Shown: positions 41,913-48,804 of the stretch, piece after piece
Layout of the letters: each line of letters begins with the position of its first letter
How positions within the stretch are numbered: the first letter of the stretch is position 1
Assembly: GCF_001039355.2 (NCBI RefSeq)
Contig: NW_019775769.1
Location: 573,240 to 637,239, forward strand
Source of the DNA: Lingula anatina
Lineage: Eukaryota; Brachiopoda; Lingulata; Lingulida; Lingulidae
Direction of reading: 5' to 3'
Length of the DNA stretch: 64,000 bases
Program-made: the position numbers and the translations under genes
Notes under the pieces: model-generated
The model's database searches: none
Told to the model about the DNA's origin: nothing
What the model saw: the letters and a program-made list of their open reading frames with translations, nothing else

Positions 41913-43028
41913 ACGCGCATGCGTGCGTGTGTGTGTAACAGGCCCCAATAGCACGAAGGTGGGAGTTTTGACCAGGAAAATAAGTACACAATCACTGTAA
42001 TCTTTTTTTTTATCTTCAGGTTTCTGAGCCAACTGTATTAACACCGTGTTTTAAAAGCGCTGGCACTTGATTTGAAAAACATTTACTCAGCATGTATTTG
42101 CACTGAGCCCCAGCTTAGTGTGAATACCAAAGTTCAGACAAATATATCTTTGGACTGGGAATCAAGTATATATCACACATCATGGCCAGATTTCATATTA
42201 CAATATTTATTATTCTTAATACATTTCACCTGGCAGTCAGGTTGCCAACTCCATTCATAATTTATATGTCATATCATCAATTCCCACCAATTTCAGGTGT
42301 ACATCACCCCATATCTATATGCCCACTGAGCACTGTAACTGTGGCTCTATAGACAGGTAGGGTGATAACATCATTTGGCCCAACTTTCGGTCCATATCAA
42401 TTTTTGTATAAACACACCTCTGCATGCTGGGACTGTATCAAGAACTGAGCTGAGAAATGGGGGGAAAAGGCAGCTACTTTTTACTAAATCTTGTCCTACA
42501 TTGTGATATTCAATCACACAGCCTCCCCAACTAGTGTGAAGTCCTATATATACAGAAAATGCGTGTAAATGTGCGTGCTTGCAATTGCAAGTGTTTGTTT
42601 TCTCTCCTCCTATATATTAACCAATCTGAAACTATTATGTTGTCCCTTAATTCTAGATTTAATAAACCATGGGACTCCCATTCACTCCTACTAGTGCAGG
42701 TTTGAGTGTTTTTCACACCACCTCACCATAAAATAGACCTTCAAAATGTGTGGACCACACTTTCTCTCTCTCACTCAAATAAAAAAACATATTTTCACAG
42801 GTTTTGCCATTTAACTGAGCATTTCTATAAATATGTCACTGAGTGCCTAACATTATTTCCAAGATCCAGTCGGAGTGTGGAGTGCTTCACATAACACGAC
42901 TGAAAAGAAAGGGCAATGCAAGCTGTGATCGTATGTGACTCTGAAGTTCTCTTTTTTCTCATTCTTTTGTGGTTATGCAGGCTTTTATATACTTTCAGAA
43001 TAAATAAAAATTAAACCACCGACTGAAG

Positions 43029-43083
<55 letters not shown>

Positions 43084-44921
43084 TTCCTAGCATGGCAACC
43101 TGTAACAGTAATCCTGCATATCAGAATAACAGAGATTACGTCTCAACAAAGAGCCTGCTCGGTGTCTGAAGAGCTGAACACACATGCACCCACTCAATAC
43201 TGCATATTTATATAGAACTCTGCCAAGTGAACTGAAGAAAACTGCTCTATAAGACATATAATACATCTAAATCCATTGGAAGTTTCTGTTTTAAAACACA
43301 AAAAGACTCTTTATAATTCCAAACAAAACAAGTAGATTGCTAATTTGGAGAAAGTTTTGGGGGAAATAGCACTTAAATCACCAAACTTGCCTTGTGATAA
43401 AAAAAAAACATTGCCATCCATGTGCCACAGAAAAAAAGCCCTTTTCTAATCTACTTTTTTCTATTTTCTATCCCTAACTGACCTTAATATAACTCTAAAA
43501 CCAATCTAACATGATCATACACAATCAAACAGCCCTCCAGTGCTGTATAGCCTAATGTACATCAGGCAACAATCAATATCATGCAGATTTAGAAAATCAG
43601 CAGGTGCTTCGTGGCAGTGTTGCTGACTAACATGAAAGTAAACGCATTAAAAAAATGCTATGTAACCTAAGAGTTAAGTCATCAAGATCACTTCTCATTG
43701 CAAAGTAATGCTCTGTGCTAGTACAATAAAATAGGGAATGAAATAAAAAAAATTTAGGTGCTCTGAGAAACAATCAAGGTAATTCTTTTGAAGACTGAAT
43801 TCTGAAAAAACAAAATATCTGGTTTTGTAGTCAGTGACTTGGTCCTTTATGTAGCTGCCATATATCATATGTACAGATATCCTAAAATTTAGGTGGCATC
43901 AGTGATAACCATTTCAGTATTTATCAGTCTGTTGACAATGCATCACTCCTCTCATCAAATAAACAATACTGAATACCTCCTAACTTAACCCTGGAAAAAA
44001 TAATACAACAAAATGCAAATACAGGGATGGTGCTGTCGAGTGTCCCTGGTTAAACGACTAGGACGGTTGAGAATTTTTAATGTCTTCATCCCAATTTGCC
44101 AAATAAGTACTGGATGCGTTCAGTTCTCTTAAAACTGGGCGGCGTCCATTCTGCATCCTTTGTGCTACCATATGTAACTGGTACTGTGAGATGAAGTTTT
44201 TTTTTCTTTTTTCAACTCTCAAACTGGGCCATACTACAGGACACAGAAAGGACGCCATCCAGTGTAAAGGGGGCTTTACTAATGATCTGAACAGTGCCCA
44301 GCCAATCACCTGTGAACTCCTTCCTGTTCACAGATCCAAAGTTGACAGGTCGCTGAACAGTGCAGTAGTTGACAGGGTTAAATAGATAAAGACAAGAAAT
44401 AAACTGTGAGCACCATGGACACTGTTTTTATTTTTCGTTTGTTTATTAAGAACATCAGACCATGAACCCAACCTTTACCTTTGCTTTAGTTAATCTTCAC
44501 AGTATATTCCCAAACCCAAGAATTCCACCGACATTTCTCCCATAGTGTGTCCCACTTAAGTGCCGTGATAATCGGAAGGGGCTTAAAACATATAATGCCG
44601 TACAGATGTCAGCACATGGAGTGGTAGTAACAGTACTTAATGGCATCAATGGAAAGACCCCGGTTTCAATATCATAATCATAATAATCATGACAGACGCA
44701 AGTGACAGCGACAGCGAATACTTACAAGTTTGTTCTGGCCTGGCGTTCTGTGCTCGAACACAGACCAACTCTCTGGTCTCCAACTTTACTTGAAAAGTCC
44801 GCCTTTCGGGTTTCTTCTTCGGATAGAATTTGGTCAACACTAATCCCCTTTCCAGCGTTTTCAACGTTGTCATCATAGTCCGCTCATAGAGCTGGGAGCC
44901 CCCGCTTCTGGGCGCCGCCAT
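537..44921 (-). CDS. PLCG1: Phospholipase C-gamma gene, 5' and central part (spliced, 3' end outside window)
   Basis: PLC-gamma hydrolyses PIP2 to IP3 and diacylglycerol downstream of receptor tyrosine kinases. Exons traced 5' to 3': 44726-44921, 36297-36446, 35824-35917, 35364-35408, 33469-33550, 28997-29074, 26956-26993, 26663-26714, 26215-26319, 25643-25758; then ten exons present twice (24454-24539 to 15286-15486, and 14660-14745 to 4562-4762); then the C-SH2 alternatives 3731-3853, 2856-2993, 2623-2757; then 1314-1491 and 537-605. All have GT-AG sites and phases agree across every join. Order is PH, EF-hand region, X box (catalytic His in SSHNTY and YHGHTLT), split PH, N-SH2, C-SH2, tyrosine linker. 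SH3, Y box and C2 must lie left of position 1. The family assignment is secure. Invertebrates usually have one PLCG, so the PLCG1 symbol is nominal. Confidence 0.95.
1314..1491 (-). CDS. PLCG1: PLC-gamma exon 21: C-SH2 second half
   Basis: 178 nt, phase 2 in and 0 out. Encodes [35 protein letters not shown] and LVSQIG. This single downstream half serves all three upstream alternatives. The donor gtagga after IGM is non-optimal and so slightly uncertain. Confidence 0.92.
2623..2757 (-). CDS. PLCG1: PLC-gamma exon 20c: C-SH2 first half, version c
   Basis: 135 nt, phase 2 in and 2 out; acceptor atttgtag, donor gtaaac. Encodes [38 protein letters not shown]. It lies only 98 nt downstream of version b. 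Confidence 0.9.
2856..2993 (-). CDS. PLCG1: PLC-gamma exon 20b: C-SH2 first half, version b
   Basis: 138 nt, phase 2 in and 2 out; acceptor gtttctcag, donor gtaagt. Encodes [25 protein letters not shown] and a five-residue longer loop before FAISF. FLVRKRN matches the vertebrate C-SH2 motif. Confidence 0.9.
3731..3853 (-). CDS. PLCG1: PLC-gamma exon 20a: C-SH2 first half, version a
   Basis: 123 nt, phase 2 in and 2 out; acceptor gtgttttag, donor gtgaag. Encodes [18 protein letters not shown], then [17 protein letters not shown]. It has the short BC-CD loop, near vertebrate length, but RHS where vertebrates have RKR. Confidence 0.88.
4562..4762 (-). CDS. PLCG1: PLC-gamma exon 19 (copy A): N-SH2 second half
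   Basis: 201 nt, phase 2 in and 2 out, twin of 15286-15486. The final codon is completed by the A that starts any of the three C-SH2 exons, or the A that starts exon 11. Confidence 0.92.
5811..5980 (-). CDS. PLCG1: PLC-gamma exon 18b (copy A): N-SH2 first half, alternative version
   Basis: 170 nt between acceptor ttacccttag and donor gtatgt, same phases as exon 18a. Encodes [17 protein letters not shown] and FLVRHS. The open frame, splice sites and lack of any difference from copy B in 170 nt point to a functional exon. Confidence 0.88.
6063..6232 (-). CDS. PLCG1: PLC-gamma exon 18a (copy A): N-SH2 first half, canonical version
   Basis: 170 nt between acceptor ttactttag and donor gtaagt; encodes [18 protein letters not shown] and FLVRES. 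Phase 0 in and 2 out. Confidence 0.9.
6457..7129 (+). mobile_element. Non-autonomous transposon, short copy, in duplication copy A
   Basis: Begins ctagaggatcagagaggcg and ends gctggtggtacaa. It contains attgtaccaccagc near the left end, inverted at the right end. Copy B reads straight through at 17,180 (acataacaaataagg), so this is an insertion relative to B. It holds part of a 146-bp unit, then a lone N at 6844 where the longer relative has many units. Exact target duplication is unclear. Confidence 0.75.
9444..9563 (-). CDS. PLCG1: PLC-gamma exon 17 (copy A): split-PH
   Basis: Twin of 19474-19593, encoding [14 protein letters not shown]. Phase 0 in and 0 out. Confidence 0.88.
9890..10130 (-). 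repeat. 65-bp x 4 array adjoining exon 16 donor (copy A only)
   Basis: cttacatt recurs at 9930, 9995, 10060 and 10125. The last is the true donor. Only the final AAT of the exon is inside the unit. Copy B has a single unit near 19,910-19,965. Each unit includes ctggtggtacaatatt, also found at the end of the transposons described below. Confidence 0.9.
10130..10200 (-). CDS. PLCG1: PLC-gamma exon 16 (copy A)
   Basis: Twin of 19965-20035, ending in EDPVDN. Its donor is followed by about four tandem 65-bp units, each repeating the donor-like aatgtaagt. Confidence 0.86.
10553..10619 (-). CDS. PLCG1: PLC-gamma exon 15 (copy A)
   Basis: Twin of 20394-20460, encoding [13 protein letters not shown]. 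Confidence 0.86.
13389..13471 (-). CDS. PLCG1: PLC-gamma exon 14 (copy A): X-box end
   Basis: Twin of 23174-23256, encoding [14 protein letters not shown]. Confidence 0.88.
13475..13517. repeat. (AAT)n microsatellite next to exon 14 acceptor
   Basis: About 14 aat units begin a few bases from the acceptor of the 13389-13471 exon. Copy B has a shorter, interrupted tract. Confidence 0.9.
13760..13845 (-). CDS. PLCG1: PLC-gamma exon 13 (copy A): X box
   Basis: Twin of 23557-23642, encoding [11 protein letters not shown]. Donor gtaaat is followed by an (AATT/AAAT)-type simple repeat. Confidence 0.88.
14139..14259 (-). CDS. PLCG1: PLC-gamma exon 12 (copy A): X box with second catalytic His
   Basis: Twin of 23934-24054, encoding the YHGHTLT motif. 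Phase 1 in and 2 out. Confidence 0.9.
14660..14745 (-). CDS. PLCG1: PLC-gamma exon 11 (copy A): X box
   Basis: Twin of 24454-24539 with the same protein and phases. The acceptor lies in gatatctgtg, a few bases from a long poly-A tract. Confidence 0.88.
14923..14923. other. Single N at the junction of the duplicated blocks
   Basis: A lone ambiguous base in ccaatngtct, about 90 bp beyond where copy A similarity ends and immediately before copy B similarity begins. Confidence 0.95.
15286..15486 (-). CDS. PLCG1: PLC-gamma exon 19 (copy B): N-SH2 second half
   Basis: 201 nt, phase 2 in and 2 out. Encodes [31 protein letters not shown] and [10 protein letters not shown], matching N-SH2 beta-D to alpha-B. 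Protein is identical to copy A. Confidence 0.92.
16524..16693 (-). CDS. PLCG1: PLC-gamma exon 18b (copy B): N-SH2 first half, alternative version
   Basis: 170 nt, phase 0 in and 2 out, lying 82 nt downstream of exon 18a. Encodes [20 protein letters not shown] and [17 protein letters not shown]. The phosphotyrosine-binding Arg is kept but the FLVRES Glu is His. Confidence 0.88.
16776..16945 (-). CDS. PLCG1: PLC-gamma exon 18a (copy B): N-SH2 first half, canonical version
   Basis: 170 nt, phase 0 in and 2 out. Encodes [11 protein letters not shown], then [17 protein letters not shown], close to the vertebrate N-SH2 with canonical FLVRES. Identical at DNA level to 6063-6232. Confidence 0.9.
19474..19593 (-). 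CDS. PLCG1: PLC-gamma exon 17 (copy B): split-PH first half
   Basis: 120 nt encoding [20 protein letters not shown], then an acidic stretch and NGHVE. Phase 0 in and 0 out. Directly precedes the alternative N-SH2 exon pair. Confidence 0.9.
19965..20035 (-). CDS. PLCG1: PLC-gamma exon 16 (copy B): split-PH first half start
   Basis: 71 nt encoding [20 protein letters not shown] and VDN. Phase 1 in and 0 out. Only one 65-bp intronic unit follows the donor here. Confidence 0.88.
20394..20460 (-). CDS. PLCG1: PLC-gamma exon 15 (copy B): X to split-PH linker
   Basis: 67 nt encoding [13 protein letters not shown] to VAED. Matches the HKKLAEG sequence just after the X box. Phase 0 in and 1 out. Confidence 0.88.
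23174..23256 (-). CDS. PLCG1: PLC-gamma exon 14 (copy B): X-box end
   Basis: 83 nt encoding QLLTEPID to [12 protein letters not shown], the LPSPxxLKRK motif that ends the X half of the barrel. Phase 1 in and 0 out. Acceptor is preceded by an AAT-type microsatellite. Confidence 0.9.
23557..23642 (-). CDS. PLCG1: PLC-gamma exon 13 (copy B): X box
   Basis: 86 nt encoding [19 protein letters not shown], with the Glu calcium ligand of the SIEDHC-like motif. Phase 2 in and 1 out. Confidence 0.9.
23934..24054 (-). CDS. PLCG1: PLC-gamma exon 12 (copy B): X box with second catalytic His
   Basis: 121 nt encoding [19 protein letters not shown] and onward to AWVTSE. YHGHTLT contains the second catalytic histidine. 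Phase 1 in and 2 out. Confidence 0.92.
24454..24539 (-). CDS. PLCG1: PLC-gamma exon 11 (copy B): X box
   Basis: 86 nt encoding [16 protein letters not shown] to GARCIE. The terminal CIELD motif (completed by the next exon) provides calcium ligands of the active site. Phase 2 in and 1 out. Confidence 0.9.
24683..25405. repeat. Complex minisatellite in PLC-gamma intron 10
   Basis: Imperfect units of about 28 bp built on cacaactaacacac and gtgtagcaatctgt. In the right half they alternate with catccagcaagaacacactg to form a longer compound unit. Confidence 0.88.
25534..25664 (-). repeat. 43-bp x 3 tandem array spanning exon 10 donor
   Basis: Unit = 21 nt of exon 10 (GATAGCGTCATCACATAACAC) plus 22 nt of intron. 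Donors fall at 25642 (real, gtaggt) and at 25599 and 25556 (gtaggc). Confidence 0.92.
25643..25758 (-). CDS. PLCG1: PLC-gamma exon 10: X-box start with first catalytic His
   Basis: 116 nt, phase 0 in and 2 out, ending [12 protein letters not shown] plus AC. The SSHNTY motif holds the first catalytic histidine and a calcium-binding Asn. Its donor gtaggt starts a 3-copy, 43-bp tandem array that copies the last 21 exon bases. Confidence 0.92.
26215..26319 (-). CDS. PLCG1: PLC-gamma exon 9: end of EF-hand region
   Basis: 105 nt, phase 0 in and 0 out, encoding DPLGND to FTHHE. The next exon continues FLDYLYS as in the family's sequence leading into the X box. Confidence 0.88.
26663..26714 (-). 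CDS. PLCG1: PLC-gamma exon 8: EF-hand region
   Basis: 52 nt, phase 2 in and 0 out, encoding [17 protein letters not shown], the family SLPEFQQFLL-like helix. Acceptor ttattttag, donor gtatgt. Confidence 0.87.
26956..26993 (-). CDS. PLCG1: PLC-gamma micro-exon 7 (38 nt)
   Basis: Acceptor atgtttacag and donor gtatgc enclose 38 nt encoding [12 protein letters not shown] plus two bases. It is needed to restore frame between exons 6 and 8, which cannot join in frame directly using their best sites. Supported by frame and splice sites rather than by strong similarity. Confidence 0.7.
27173..27226. repeat. (GA)n microsatellite
   Basis: Uninterrupted ga dinucleotides preceded by (ac)n. Explains a serine-leucine repeat open frame on the minus strand. 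Confidence 0.95.
28617..29024 (-). repeat. 34-bp x 12 tandem array spanning exon 6 donor
   Basis: acttacactatg recurs every 34 bp from 28617 to 28991 with no differences that I can see. Each gene-strand unit is 27 nt of exon 6 (nine in-frame codons, YHNLIHVHS) plus gtaagta. Confidence 0.95.
28997..29074 (-). CDS. PLCG1: PLC-gamma exon 6: EF-hand region
   Basis: 78 nt, phase 0 in and 0 out, ending YHNLIHVHS before gtaagt. The last 27 nt (nine in-frame codons) plus the donor are repeated eleven more times in the intron. Confidence 0.87.
30471..30666. mobile_element. Short inverted-repeat element (MITE-like)
   Basis: Left end attcccagacatttagatcg; reverse complement of the right end attcccagagattagatcga. 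About 196 bp with no coding. Confidence 0.65.
30887..33220 (+). mobile_element. Non-autonomous transposon, long copy, in PLC-gamma intron 5
   Basis: Same ends as 6,457-7,129: gatcagagaggcgataccgc at left and gcgctaacgctggtggtac at right, with attgtaccaccagc inverted near both ends. The interior has seven to eight 146-bp tandem units, then about 1 kb of unique sequence with no recognised protein. I cannot place it in a superfamily. Confidence 0.75.
31130..32235. repeat. 146-bp tandem units inside the transposon
   Basis: attgccagtatatgacttcc recurs at about 31131, 31277, 31423, 31569, 31715, 31861, 32007 and 32153. Units are nearly identical. Most contain aggtcaaaggtca followed by another aggtca. 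Confidence 0.93.
33469..33550 (-). CDS. PLCG1: PLC-gamma exon 5: EF-hand region
   Basis: 82 nt, phase 2 in and 0 out, encoding [18 protein letters not shown] and the following helix. Acceptor ttttttctag, donor gtaaga. Confidence 0.88.
35364..35408 (-). CDS. PLCG1: PLC-gamma exon 4: start of EF-hand region
   Basis: 45 nt, phase 2 in and 2 out, encoding [14 protein letters not shown], matching the start of the EF-hand region after the PH domain. Acceptor ttcttctag, donor gtaagt. Confidence 0.88.
35533..35862 (-). repeat. 72-bp x 5 tandem array spanning exon 3 donor
   Basis: The start tacctttcaa recurs at 35533, 35605, 35677, 35749 and 35821, an exact 72-bp period. Read on the gene strand, each unit contains the last part of exon 3 (CCACTACAGGTTGAAAG) followed by gtaagg. 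The 35821 copy is the real donor and four are downstream decoys. The exon-derived upstream edge has diverged in the decoys. Confidence 0.93.
35824..35917 (-). CDS. PLCG1: PLC-gamma exon 3: PH domain C-terminal helix
   Basis: 94 nt, phase 1 in and 2 out, encoding [17 protein letters not shown] to PYPLQVER, equivalent to the end of the PH domain. The donor gtaagg at 35823 is the first of five copies in a 72-bp tandem array that continues into the intron. Confidence 0.9.
36297..36446 (-). CDS. PLCG1: PLC-gamma exon 2: PH domain core
   Basis: 150 nt, phase 1 in and 1 out. Contains [12 protein letters not shown] and [16 protein letters not shown], closely matching the N-terminal PH domain of vertebrate PLC-gamma. 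Acceptor attgtag, donor gtgagt. Confidence 0.93.
36447..44725. other. PLC-gamma intron 1, no gene seen
   Basis: About 8.3 kb of AT-rich sequence. It contains the MITE at 41,285 and GA- and TG-type microsatellites (36,837-36,873; 41,884-41,934; 43,031-43,081). Short open frames here have no recognisable domain. Confidence 0.7.
41285..41677. mobile_element. MITE with about 30-bp terminal inverted repeats
   Basis: Left ccattcacactaccactttt then aaccgcggtc; right end reverse complement ccattcacattagaactttt then accgcggtc. Several internal accgcggtc copies on both strands. Lies in PLC-gamma intron 1. Confidence 0.8.
44726..44921 (-). CDS. PLCG1: PLC-gamma exon 1: start codon and N-terminal PH domain start
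   Basis: ATG at 44921, context caagATGG. It encodes 65 residues plus one base, including the family signature [10 protein letters not shown], then donor gtaagt at 44725. The vertebrate PLC-gamma N-terminus has the same motif just after a KFYPKK-like stretch. The first intron, about 8.3 kb, follows. Confidence 0.9.
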
Positions 44922-45687
44922 CTTGAATTCTTCTCTAGGTCTTCCCCTATGCGGGACCTTCGCTCTTTGTCGACTGGTGGCAACCGAGTGTGTTTTGAAT
45001 ACGTTTACATTCCTTGAGATTACACCTGGAAACAGTTTACAACTTTACTCATTTCCTAACTTGTTCTAACATGCAATATCAGTTGGGAAACGGAGAGCAA
45101 CACTTTAATCTGTGTGGTTACAAGAGACGAGATGTCAGGTTCAAAAGTGATTAGTTTTCATCTATAAAGGAGTGGATTTTAGTATCAGAATGTCGATAAA
45201 AATAATACCGAAATGTTTTAAAAGCCAGCCGTGTTAAAAAATTACCATCTTTCTTAGCTGGTACACAGATATTTTCGACATTATATAGCCCCACACCCCT
45301 TGAACGTGGAGCGGTCCATTATTGGTAGGCCAAGTGACGCTTAAAATTAAACACGGAAGTAAGGTTATTTATCGCCAATTGAGCAACCTTACTGTGTGTA
45401 TTTACGGTATAGTATACTTTTTTTTCAATTCTTTACATTTATCATTATTTTTTTTCATTTGAATTCCACGATATCTAAAAATGCACAAAAGGTAAACACC
45501 ACTTTTTAACAGCAAGGAGTTGTTTAGGCCAACATGTACCGGGTACTAGGGTAGGCTTACTAGTATGCTCCACTGTAGATCTCCTAGGTATCAACAACAC
45601 AGAGTCCGTTTAAAACAAGGGGTCCTGCGGACTTTCTGTTTTTGAAATCACGAGTCTCTGACTCTAAAATGTGGAGTCACCCTGGAT

Positions 45688-45803
45688 CAGGGGTGATCCA
45701 GGATTATTTGTAGGGGGGGGGGGGGCGGAACAACTGGCTTCTGATGCGAAGCCGACTATCGCCCCCTTGTTGCGGGGTTCGGGGCCTGCTGAATGACCCC
45801 GAA

Positions 45804-45872
<69 letters not shown>

Positions 45873-46001
45873 GGAGAGCAAATAGTGCCATTTTCTACGG
45901 TTTACAACGGTAACCATAATTTTGTTAGTCAGAATTCTAATTTCAAGAGGAGAATATTGGTGCGATATAGGCCTATATGTATTTTTCAGAAACCGCCACT
46001 G
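45688..46001 (-). mobile_element. hAT-like non-autonomous element
   Basis: Starts caggggtgatccagga and ends with the inverted match ccgccactg. Its interior is an inverted match to the element at 59,225 (tctaatttcaagaggag). Contains a TG microsatellite at 45,816-45,870. No clear target duplication seen. Confidence 0.5.
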
Positions 46002-46005
46002 CGTT

Positions 46006-46560
46006 ACCGATACGTACGTTACCAAATTGCATGTAGATTGTTAATTGTTGTTGTTTATGTTGTTTGCTCTCCGTCGGCACAATTATGTGAGTGCATTCGG
46101 CGTCATGCGGGCACGTACTGCATGTTTCTACAATGTACGTTGTCCATTCCTCTTTGCTACATTAATTGTCATGCCGAGTCTGATATCCATCGATACATAC
46201 GTTACCTATGGTTTTAATAATTGTTAGCTGCCTCCAACTTCTGGTGATCCAACACCTAATTTTGTTTACAATATATGTAACAAAGAGAAATAAATATGCA
46301 TTGTAAAAACATACGTGGGCGCATAGTTGCACCGACGGACAACTAACAATGTAATCAACAACAACAACAATCTACACACATACGTTACCGATACATACGT
46401 TACCAAATTGCGTGTAGATTGTTGTTGCTGTGTACGTTGTTTGTTGTCCGTCGGCGCAACTATGTGAGTGCGTGAGACGTTATAAATGCGCGCACGTATG
46501 TTTCTACAATGCACATTCCTCTTTGTCATAGCGAGTTTGATATCCATCGATAAGTTATAA
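46006..46560. repeat. Three-copy repeat with a head-to-head foldback pair
   Basis: A unit of roughly 170 bp starting gatacgtacgttaccaaatt and ending gatatccatcgata occurs at 46,006-46,207 and 46,388-46,560. An inverted copy at about 46,270-46,390 meets the last one at acatacgttaccgatacata, so the two can form a long hairpin. Confidence 0.8.
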
Positions 46561-48804
46561 TACTGATGCATTTATGAAGATCTACTGTAAAGATGTAATT
46601 AACCATCAGTTACCTGTATATATGCCATTTAATTTTTATACTTGTGGTTGTTTCACTATGAAAAAAAGATGTCGTTACAAGGTGCGTGACACATCTGCCC
46701 CTAGTGAGTAAATCAGTTGTAGATAACGGCGCCTAGAGTGGGTGACGTGTTCAATAACTAAACTAGTTTCTGGATAGTCGTAGTTTTCCCATAGCTGATA
46801 ACCTTTAACCCGAATTCATCAATTTGTCTAATTGTGCACTCATCTTTTTTTAAACACATCTACATGTACTTTGGTTTTAGTTAGGGTGTGGGGAAACGCC
46901 TTGGCGATAAAGTAAAAATCGTGAAATATCAAAGAAAATTTATTTGGCTATGCATATAGGTCAAACGCACAATGTATGCATTCAAACTAGTCTTCTAAGT
47001 AAATGTGTTAGCCCAAAGAGGTATATCTGTTGTACCTCGTTGGTTAGACCGAGTGTTTCTCAGCGCAACCAGCACAACTACCACAATCCCTGAGGTTTAT
47101 TTCTGCCGCAGACCTAATTTGGAAAGATTCGATTCGAGATTCATTGTCCCTAGATAGTAAATGACTACTGGTCTTCAAATTTGCTCAAATATATTTATAA
47201 TGTAAAAGTAAGCGCAATCTCCACACAGACTATCAAAAGGAACATGTCCCTTGTAGATATTTTTCTTCAAAATGTTATTCTAAAATTCGGCAAAAACGCT
47301 GAAATCGTTTCACCTGAGATTTGTGCCGGCGGCGGGCAGGAGCACGTTCGTACGTCTCAGAGACGCACTGCCTTTTTTTCCGAACCAGGAAGCCAGTGGC
47401 ACGCAGACGAGACTCCTGCTCTAATCATGAATAATCGTTTGTCCCTTGACTTGTACATTTTAATCGACGCGGTGTTTTTTTTTCCACCCCGCATCACGCG
47501 CCCAGAACCTGAGTTTTGACCAGGACACCGCCTGGAAATTAAGATAGATATTTAAAGTCATCATTTCTGTGTCCTCTGTGCTATGGATTATTGACTATAC
47601 TGGCTTATCTCAAAGACATAGGACACCTTCCTCGGCGTAGAAAGATAATCAGGACGAAGTGTGTGCATTTAGATGACGTCATGCTACGGTGGTATTATCT
47701 ACACGCAATTTTTCTTTCGCTTCTCTCGTTATATCCCCCCCCTTTTTTTTGAAGTGGTAGATGTCACCTATACGAAGTAATGAGAAGCGGACACGGTTCC
47801 TAGTGGACTTCTATTCCTGTTACGGAGGGTACTCCTGTTACACGAATTCAATTATGATGCACCGATATTTGAAACAAATCTCTCCATTTTCAATCTTTCC
47901 GCTGTGCTGCTGCTTAACAAAGCGTTGTTTATCCAAGGTTAGATTTTCTCAGAAAAGCGTAAAGATAATTTAAATCCAGGACAATTTCATGACTATTATT
48001 GCTATCTTGAAGACAATATTTCCACGATTCCACGTTTTGTCGTGGTGTTATGAGTACTTCTACTGTTTAAAGTGTTTTTATCGAAAGCTGAAAAGAAACA
48101 AGGCAGCGATTTTTTATTATTATTGATTATTGATTGATAATTGATCCGAATCACACCTAAAACTATTTATCTCTTCCTTGGCCCACTTCTGACAGTTCGT
48201 GAAAATTTCATCAAAATCGGCCCATAACTTTTTGAGTTATGTTGATGACAGACAGACAGACAGACAAACAAACAGACAAACAGGGGTGAAAACATAACCT
48301 TCTTGGCGGAGGTAATTAATAAATTAACACACTTAATGTATGCTTTATTTTTATTACATTTATTAACTTCAAAGGTGCATATGTAACTACGCCGTTAAGG
48401 GCAGAATAAGCAGGTGGTGACAAAGGGAAAAAATCCCGAATGTTGTCACGGTTTGGCTTTCTGGACAATGAATTGTTTCAGCCGATAATGTTTCTTTATG
48501 TTTCAGGACAAAACTAGCTTAGGCTAACATTACAATGTAAGTCCGCCTCCGTGTTTTTGAAAATATATCTAGATTTTTATAGATATGTCCACATTCAGAT
48601 TCACCACAGGTGTAAAAATACTAATCTAATCGAAAGGCGCACTGACAGTGTATAACAGCACCATTGAAATCAGATTTATTAACTGATGATAAAACACGAA
48701 ATCCCGGTTAATAACACAACAGCGCCTCTGAATAATGACTTGTATTGTTCATAATCGTATTCCTCGTCCATAGGTGTCTATAACAAACAAAAAAGGTCAT
48801 TCAT
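46561..48804. other. Intergenic between PLC-gamma and the RHS gene
   Basis: No convincing gene. A dispersed repeat lies at 48,190-48,316. On the minus strand an AATAAA near 48,345 could serve the RHS gene, about 450 bp past its stop. Confidence 0.55.
48190..48316 (+). repeat. Dispersed repeat with (GACA)n core
   Basis: Contains aaatttcatcaaaatcggcc, then gacagacagacagac and cttggcggaggtaat. This combination resembles a repeat common in marine invertebrate genomes, recalled without a search. Confidence 0.5.

Noticed and set aside
47181..47519. 112-residue open frame
   Set aside because: No domain, poly-T-derived Phe runs and no splice or promoter support.
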